Below, in pieces: positions 1-4,201 of a stretch of 6,423 bases of DNA. The translations under genes and the position numbers were made by a program. Location of the stretch: NCBI GenBank assembly GCA_946479995.1, contig CAMLIU010000098.1, positions 1 to 6,423 on the forward strand, in the 5' to 3' direction. Below the pieces are notes generated by a model. That model made no database searches, was not told where the DNA came from, and saw only the letters and a program-made list of their open reading frames with translations. This DNA comes from an uncultured Gemmatimonadota bacterium (GTDB lineage: Bacteria > Gemmatimonadota > Gemmatimonadetes > Gemmatimonadales > Gemmatimonadaceae). Numbering within the stretch: position 1 is the first letter of the stretch; each line of letters starts with the position of its first letter.

Positions 1-608
1 ACGCGGATGTCGCGCTCGGAGTAGGGCGCGCCTTCCACGAGCTGGCCGAACTCGTTGCGATAGCGCTTGGGGGGACGCACGTGGCCGCGTCCTTCCATGA
101 TCAGCAGCTTCGCCGGCTCCGACTTGTCCAGGCGGTACCGGTGCATGATCCCGCGGTGGATGACGAGGTAATCACCCTCGCCGAACGGCAGGTCGCCGTA
201 CTGCGTCTCGAGATTCCCCTTCCCCTTGGCGACGTACACCACTTCGTCCGCCTGGGCGTTGCGGTAGAAGTGCTCGTCGTCCTGGTCGGGCTCCACGTAC
301 AGCATCGCCACGTCGTCGTTGAACAGGAGCGGCGTGCGATCCATGGTGGGGCTTCCGCCCTTCCTCGCCTGCGCGGTGCGGAAGTGGCGATGGCGCAGGG
401 TGCTGTCCTGGTCCGACTCGTACTTCACTTCCTTCAGCCGCTTCACCGACTTCACGGTGGTGGGCGGATGAACGTGATAGAGCAGCGCCGACGTCCCGGT
501 GAAGCCTTCGTGGCCGACGAGCTGCTCGGCGTACAGCCCGCCATCGGGCTTCCGGAAGGCGATGTGACGCTTCCGCGGAATCTTGCCCAGGGTATGGTAG
601 TATGGCAT
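1..608 (-). CDS. hmgA: homogentisate 1,2-dioxygenase, N-terminal part (C-terminus beyond left edge)
   Basis: This enzyme uses Fe(II) and O2 in the cytoplasm to open the ring of homogentisate, giving 4-maleylacetoacetate, the central step of tyrosine/phenylalanine breakdown. My translation of the minus strand from the ATG at 608 gives 202 codons without a stop up to the window edge. The protein begins MPYYHTLGKIPRKRH and continues with LYHVHPPT (residues 43-50), a family-typical opening. The first cupin-like barrel is visible as DEVVYVAKGKGNLETQYGD (121-139), followed by GEGDYLVIHRGIMHRY (143-158). In this family the iron ligands (two His and one Glu) lie in the C-terminal barrel, which is outside the window, so catalytic competence cannot be checked. 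The ATG at 608 is chosen because MPYYH is the expected N-terminus; the ribosome site is weak (GTGAG at 615-619, 6 nt upstream). It lies downstream of the HPPD gene on the same strand, one pathway step later. Length and pairing favour the short bacterial form, but this is recalled rather than tested. Confidence 0.93.
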   Translation of the reverse strand, partial: MPYYHTLGKIPRKRHIAFRKPDGGLYAEQLVGHEGFTGTSALLYHVHPPTTVKSVKRLKEVKYESDQDSTLRHRHFRTAQARKGGSPTMDRTPLLFNDDVAMLYVEPDQDDEHFYRNAQADEVVYVAKGKGNLETQYGDLPFGEGDYLVIHRGIMHRYRLDKSEPAKLLIMEGRGHVRPPKRYRNEFGQLVEGAPYSERDIR

Positions 609-615
609 CAGATGC

Positions 616-789
616 TCACTGAGCTGGCTCTATCGATTGTTCGAAAAGCGGGGAGAGGAAACTGCTGAAGAACCCTGAAAACTGCAGGATCTGCCTCTCG
701 CGATCCTGACTCATCTCGCCGAGGCTCGCGTCCTCACCCTTACAGGTTCTGAATTGATTGGAACGCCCTCGGGACTCCTGGTAGCGCAT
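616..789 (-). other. doubtful 57-codon ORF immediately upstream of HGD
   Basis: Reading the minus strand from the ATG at 787-789 gives a 57-residue ORF. It starts MRYQESRGRSNQF, continues SLGEMSQDRERQILQFSGFF and ends LFEQSIEPAQ. Its TGA (616-618) lies 7 nt before the HGD ATG, a spacing that would permit translational coupling. A second in-frame ATG gives a 32-residue version (MSQDRERQ...). By my hand count about two thirds of codons end in G or C, which is lower than expected for a real gene in this genome. I see no good ribosome site before the ATG at 789 and recognise no family. The same frame stays open back into the HPPD gene, as chance frames often do in GC-rich DNA. Most likely spurious; a leader or regulatory peptide is the alternative. 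Confidence 0.15.
685..708. repeat. perfect 7-bp inverted repeat upstream of HGD
   Basis: CAGGATC (685-691) and GATCCTG (702-708) form a perfect dyad around a 10-nt centre. It lies 77 bp before the HGD start codon at 608. The 17-bp centre-to-centre arm spacing would suit a dimeric regulator or a small RNA hairpin. No T-run worth calling follows on either strand, so it does not look like a standard terminator. Role is inferred only. Confidence 0.35.
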
Positions 790-792
790 GGA

Positions 793-819
793 AGCATCCT
801 GAGCGAGGAGAGCATCCTG
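793..819. repeat. short direct repeat AGCATCCTG x2
   Basis: Two identical 9-bp copies at 793-801 and 811-819 start 18 bp apart in the HPPD-HGD spacer. Their core ATCCTG recurs at 703-708 and inverted at 685-690. They could be binding half-sites for a regulator of HGD or a minor duplication. Nothing in the sequence decides between these. Confidence 0.4.
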
Positions 820-872
820 CCGTTTCAGGTCTTTCCGCCGTGTCCTCTCCCGCTGTTCTGATCCCGCGAAAA

Positions 873-2009
873 TCAGAGATTCCCTCTCAATTCCTGCTCG
901 CGCTCGATCGCCTCGAACAGGGCCTTGAAGTTGCCCGCGCCGAAGCTCTTGGCGCCCTTGCGCTGGATGATCTCGTAGAAGACGGTGGGGCGGTCCTCGA
1001 CCGGCTTGGTGAAGATCTGCAGCAGGTAGCCGTCGGGGTCGCGGTCGATGAGGATGCCGAGCTTCGCCAGCTTCTCCACCGGCTCGTCGATCTTCCCGAC
1101 GCGCTTCTGGAGGTCGTCGTAGTACGTGGTAGGCACGGAGAGGAACTGCACCCCGCGGTCCTTCAGCTCCGTCACCGTGCGGATGATGTCATCCGTGGCC
1201 AGCGCCATGTGCTGCACGCCGGGACCCTTGTAGAACTCCAGGTACTCGTCGATCTGCGACTTCTTCTTCCCCTGCGCCGGCTCGTTGATGGGGAACTTGA
1301 TGCGATCGTTCCCGTTTGCCATCACCTTGCTCATCAGCGACGAATACTCGGTGCTGATGGTCTTGTCGTCGAAGGTGAGCAGGTTCCGGAAGCCCATGAC
1401 GCGCGAGTAGAACTCCACCCACTCGTTCATCTTCCCCAGCTCCACGTTGCCCACGCAGTGGTCCACGTACTTGAGGCCCACCGTCGGCGGGTTGTAGTGG
1501 GGATGCAGCGGCACGAAGCCGGGCATGAAGAGGCCGCGGTAGTTCCTTCTCTCCACGAGCGAGTGGATGGTGTCGCCGTAGATCCGGATGGCGGCGACGA
1601 CGATCTCGCCCTGGTCGTCATGGAACACCACCGGCTCGTGCACCGGCTCGGCACCGCGCTCGGTGGCCTTCTCGAATGCGTCACGCGCGTCGTCCACCCA
1701 GAGCGCGAGGTCGCGCACGCCGTCGCCGTGCCTGTGCACGTGTTCGGCGATCCTCTCGGCGTCCTTGCTCAGGTCGGGGCGGATGGCCGTCGTCAGCAGG
1801 AAGCGGATCTTGTCCTGCTGGAGCAGGTAGCTGGCGCGGTCGCGCTGCCCCGTCTCCGGTCCACGATACGCCACCAGCTGGAAGCCGAACGCCGACTGGT
1901 AATAGTGGGCCGCCTGCTTGGCGTTCCCCACGTAGAACTCGATGTAGTCTGTCCCATTGATCGGGAAGGTGTCATGCACCTCAGCCGCCTGCTCGACCAT
2001 CGTGGCCAT
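873..2009 (-). CDS. hppD: 4-hydroxyphenylpyruvate dioxygenase
   Basis: This Fe(II) enzyme converts 4-hydroxyphenylpyruvate and O2 to homogentisate and CO2, the entry step of the homogentisate route of tyrosine catabolism, in the cytoplasm. The 378-residue protein has the family length and the two vicinal-oxygen-chelate halves. The N-terminal half opens with FPINGTDYIEFYVGNAKQAA (15-34). The C-terminal half carries the expected iron ligands: His184 in YVDHCVGNVE, His267 in GVQHMALATDD, and Glu346 in TVFYEIIQRKG. The C-terminal gate helix region GAKSFGAGNFKALF (352-365) is intact. Two ATGs are close together (residues 1 and 4); the first is chosen because AGGGAG (2017-2022) sits 7 nt upstream of it. 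HGD lies 264 bp downstream on the same strand, supporting the tyrosine-degradation role over the related 4-hydroxymandelate synthase. A second pointer is that the long antisense frame over this gene shows no family features. Very confident. Confidence 0.97.
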   Translation of the reverse strand: MATMVEQAAEVHDTFPINGTDYIEFYVGNAKQAAHYYQSAFGFQLVAYRGPETGQRDRASYLLQQDKIRFLLTTAIRPDLSKDAERIAEHVHRHGDGVRDLALWVDDARDAFEKATERGAEPVHEPVVFHDDQGEIVVAAIRIYGDTIHSLVERRNYRGLFMPGFVPLHPHYNPPTVGLKYVDHCVGNVELGKMNEWVEFYSRVMGFRNLLTFDDKTISTEYSSLMSKVMANGNDRIKFPINEPAQGKKKSQIDEYLEFYKGPGVQHMALATDDIIRTVTELKDRGVQFLSVPTTYYDDLQKRVGKIDEPVEKLAKLGILIDRDPDGYLLQIFTKPVEDRPTVFYEIIQRKGAKSFGAGNFKALFEAIEREQELRGNL

Positions 2010-2014
2010 GATTC

Positions 2015-2037
2015 GACTCCCTGATTGGTGACTCCCT
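2015..2037 (-). promoter_or_regulatory. duplicated Shine-Dalgarno-like octamer before HPPD
   Basis: On the minus strand the octamer AGGGAGTC occurs twice, at 2030-2037 and 2015-2022, exactly 15 bp apart. The proximal copy is the likely ribosome-binding site, with its AGGGAG ending 7 nt before the ATG at 2009. The distal copy is too far away (22 nt) to serve that start directly. It may be a standby ribosome site, half of an operator overlapping the ribosome site, or coincidence. The proximal copy decides the start codon; the meaning of the second is inference. Confidence 0.5.
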
Positions 2038-2089
2038 CAAGTTAACCGCCGGGGCGGGCGATCACTACCATGAACCGCCGCCGTGCCGT

Positions 2090-4105
2090 TCACGTTGCCA
2101 GCTCGGGGAGGTCGCGGAAGAGTGCCAGTGCCTCCGGATTCGCCAGCGCGTCCACGTTCTTCACGGGGCGGCCGTGCACCACGTCGCGCACGGCGAGCTC
2201 GGTGATCTTCCCGCTGATCGTCCGGGGAATGTCCGCCACCTGGACGATCCTCGCCGGCACGTGGTGCGGCGTTGCATGCTCGCGGATGTGCCGCCTGATG
2301 CGCTCACGCAACGCGTCGTCCAGGGCCGTACCCGTCGCCAGCCGTACGAACAGCACGACACGTTCCTCCAGCCCGTCGGACTTCGGCACACGCTGGCCGA
2401 TGACGAGGCTCTCCACCACCTCCGGCAGCTGCTCCACCTGGCGATAGATCTCCGCCGTGCCGATGCGAACCCCGCCGGGGTTCAGCGTCGCGTCGCTGCG
2501 GCCGTAGATGATCATCCCGCCACGCACGGTGAGCTCGGCCCAGTCGCCGTGTCGCCACGCGTTGGGGTAGCTGTCGAAGTATGCAGCGTGATACCGCAAC
2601 CCGTCGGGGTCGTTCCAGAAGCGCACCGGCATGCTGGGAAAGGGAGCCGTGCACACGAGCTCGCCCTGCTCCCCCACGACGCTGCGTCCCGCGTCGTCGT
2701 AGATCTCGACGCGCATGCCATAGCCGCGCGTCTGCAGCTCCCCGCGGTACACCGGCAGTGTCGGCTCGCCGAGGGCGAAGCAGGAGATGATGTCGGTGCC
2801 GCCGCTGATGCTGCTCAGGCGCACGTCGTACTTCACGTCGCGATAGACGTAATCGAACCCTGGTTCGGCGAGCGGGCTTCCCGTGGAGAGGATGGCGCGC
2901 AGCGCGGACAGGTCGTGCGTGGTGCGCGGCGTGCTGCCCGCCTTCTCGGAGAGCGACAGCCACTTCGCACTCGTGCCGAAGACGTTGAGTCGCTCGCGTG
3001 ACACCACGTCCCAGAGCACCGGCCGGCCATCGCGCATCGGGGCGCCGTCGTAGAGGACGACCGTGGCACCGACGGCGAGGCTCGAGACCAGCCAGTTCCA
3101 CATCATCCACCCGGTGGTGGTGAAGTACATGATGCGGTCGCCGGCATGCAGGTCGGTGTGCAGCACGAGCTCCTTCAGGTGCTGGATCAGCGTGCCCCCC
3201 GCGCCGTGCACCATGCACTTCGGCAGCCCGGTCGTCCCGGAGGAGTACATGACGTAGAGCGGATGGTCGAACGGCAGGCGCTCGAACGCCGGCTCGTCCG
3301 CCGACGCGTGCGCGGCGAGGGCGTCGTCCCACCAGATGGCGTTCGCCAATGCTGGAGCCTTTCCCGCGCGCTCGCCAGCGAGGTGCGGCACGACGACCAC
3401 GCGCTGCACAGTCGGCAGCTGCGCCACGAACTCGTTCACGCGGGCGAGGGAGTCATGCTCCTTGCCGCCGTAGCGATAGCCGTCGGCGGTGACGATGAGC
3501 TTCGGCTCGATCTGGCCGAACCGATCCAGGACTCCCGACACGCCGAAGTCCGGCGAGCAGGAGCTCCAGACGGCACCGATGGCGCTCGCGGCGAGCATCG
3601 CCACCACTGCTTCGGGGATGTTGGGAATGAACCCCGCCACGCGGTCGCCGGCGCCGACTCCCTCCGCACGCAGGAAGGCTGCGAGCCGTGACACGTCGCG
3701 CGCGAGCTCGGCGAAGCTCAGCGTGCGTCCGCGCCCCTCTTCGGTCCGGAGCACGAGCGCCTCGGCGTCGTCGCGCCGGCGCAGCAGGTTCTCGGCGAAG
3801 TTGAGGCGCGCCCCGGTGAACCAGCGCGGCCCGAGCACCGGGTCGGGAGGCGCCACACGATCGCCGCCCACGAGCACCTGCTCCCACTGCCGTCCATCGC
3901 CGATGTCGCCCGCCACGATGCCGCAGAAGCGCCAGACTGCCGGCCAGAACTGCCCGGGATGCGAGACCGACCAGTCGTAGAGCGAGTGCGCGTCGTGCAC
4001 GCGGGCCGCGTCGGCGTCGATCGGGTTCACCGCCTCGCGGATGAACCGCGTCACGTTCGCCTGTGCGACCTGGGCGGAGTCAGGAGTCCAGAGCAGCTTC
4101 GTCAC
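2090..4105 (-). CDS. aacS: acetoacetate-CoA ligase (acetoacetyl-CoA synthetase)
   Basis: This cytoplasmic adenylate-forming enzyme makes acetoacetyl-CoA from acetoacetate, ATP and CoA via an acyl-AMP. The 671-residue protein has the family length and full set of motifs. The N-terminal ACAS-type segment begins LLWTPDS. WSSCSPDFG (180-188) is characteristic of acetoacetyl-CoA synthetases. The ATP loop is YSSGTTGLPK (287-296), followed by GTSAKW (377-382), SISGGTDI (432-439), HGDWAEL (519-525) and the hinge region GRSDATLNPGGVRIG (535-549). The C-terminal PRTISGKITEL (627-637) carries the catalytic, potentially acetylated Lys633. The start is a GTG: it gives the family N-terminus, and the next Met is far downstream. 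No Shine-Dalgarno precedes it. HPPD follows 80 bp downstream, so the ligase probably recovers the acetoacetate released by homogentisate breakdown. Ketone or polyhydroxybutyrate use is an alternative, but no thiolase or depolymerase gene is visible. The symbol is not standardised. Confidence 0.94.
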   Translation of the reverse strand: MTKLLWTPDSAQVAQANVTRFIREAVNPIDADAARVHDAHSLYDWSVSHPGQFWPAVWRFCGIVAGDIGDGRQWEQVLVGGDRVAPPDPVLGPRWFTGARLNFAENLLRRRDDAEALVLRTEEGRGRTLSFAELARDVSRLAAFLRAEGVGAGDRVAGFIPNIPEAVVAMLAASAIGAVWSSCSPDFGVSGVLDRFGQIEPKLIVTADGYRYGGKEHDSLARVNEFVAQLPTVQRVVVVPHLAGERAGKAPALANAIWWDDALAAHASADEPAFERLPFDHPLYVMYSSGTTGLPKCMVHGAGGTLIQHLKELVLHTDLHAGDRIMYFTTTGWMMWNWLVSSLAVGATVVLYDGAPMRDGRPVLWDVVSRERLNVFGTSAKWLSLSEKAGSTPRTTHDLSALRAILSTGSPLAEPGFDYVYRDVKYDVRLSSISGGTDIISCFALGEPTLPVYRGELQTRGYGMRVEIYDDAGRSVVGEQGELVCTAPFPSMPVRFWNDPDGLRYHAAYFDSYPNAWRHGDWAELTVRGGMIIYGRSDATLNPGGVRIGTAEIYRQVEQLPEVVESLVIGQRVPKSDGLEERVVLFVRLATGTALDDALRERIRRHIREHATPHHVPARIVQVADIPRTISGKITELAVRDVVHGRPVKNVDALANPEALALFRDLPELAT

Positions 4106-4111
4106 GCGGAG

Positions 4112-4117
4112 AATATA
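4112..4117 (-). promoter_or_regulatory. candidate -10 element (TATATT) placed for a leaderless mRNA
   Basis: On the minus strand TATATT lies 6 nt before the GTG start of the acetoacetate-CoA ligase. It is a conspicuous AT-rich island in GC-rich surroundings, and there is no purine-rich ribosome site in the same place. A sigma-70-type -10 there would start transcription at or next to the GTG, producing a leaderless message. No good -35 is visible at the usual distance (the sequence there is GC-rich, roughly TTCGGC). The assignment is an inference from spacing. Confidence 0.4.
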
Positions 4118-4142
4118 AGCGTGCGCTCTCCCGCCGCCGAAC

Positions 4143-4186
4143 GCAGCGATGCCCCGCGCCGTTCATGCGGCGCGGGGCATCGCTGC
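4143..4186. terminator. perfect 19-bp inverted repeat, likely terminator of the TonB receptor gene
   Basis: The arms at 4143-4161 and 4168-4186 are exact reverse complements, 19 bp each with 16 G/C pairs, around a 6-nt loop (TTCATG on the plus strand). On the minus strand the stem begins 15 nt after the receptor's TGA (4202-4204), which is the normal place for a terminator. Neither side carries a T-run, so it is not a canonical intrinsic terminator. In GC-rich bacteria strong U-less hairpins can still terminate or protect 3' ends. It separates the receptor from the ligase gene, whose candidate promoter lies just beyond it. The structure is certain; termination is inferred. Confidence 0.75.
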
Positions 4187-4201
4187 ACGATCGTCACCGG
4201 C

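Larger units (their letters stand above)
609..872. other. 264-bp intergenic region between HPPD and HGD with repeats and a doubtful small ORF
   Basis: No recognised gene lies here. The sequence is visibly less GC-biased than the flanking genes. It holds: (a) two exact copies of AGCATCCTG at 793-801 and 811-819, 18 bp apart; (b) a perfect 7-bp inverted repeat, CAGGATC at 685-691 and GATCCTG at 702-708, with a 10-nt loop; (c) a minus-strand ATG ORF from 789 to 616 (57 codons plus stop) that ends 7 nt before the HGD start. The hexamer CAGGAT or its complement thus occurs four times in this stretch. The region is long enough for a separate HGD promoter or an operator, but I see no convincing -35/-10 pair on the minus strand. 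Function is unknown. Confidence 0.4.

Noticed and set aside
81..668. 195-codon plus-strand frame over the HGD region
   Set aside because: Antisense of HGD; the minus-strand reading gives a clear homogentisate dioxygenase N-terminus.
857..877. 6-bp inverted repeat TCTGAT/ATCAGA with 9-nt loop overlapping the HPPD stop codon, considered as terminator
   Set aside because: The stem is short and AT-rich with no following T-run, and it overlaps coding sequence; likely chance.
840..2024. 394-codon plus-strand open frame antisense to HPPD
   Set aside because: It mirrors HPPD codons, is rich in Val/Leu/His/Arg and has no recognisable domain, while HPPD on the minus strand has all iron ligands.
2046..2057. 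GC-rich CCGC/GCGG dyad upstream of HPPD
   Set aside because: Only 4 bp of stem with a tiny loop in GC-rich DNA, expected by chance.
2304..3332. 342-codon minus-strand frame inside the ligase gene
   Set aside because: Arg/Ala-rich out-of-phase shadow; the ligase frame carries all adenylation motifs.
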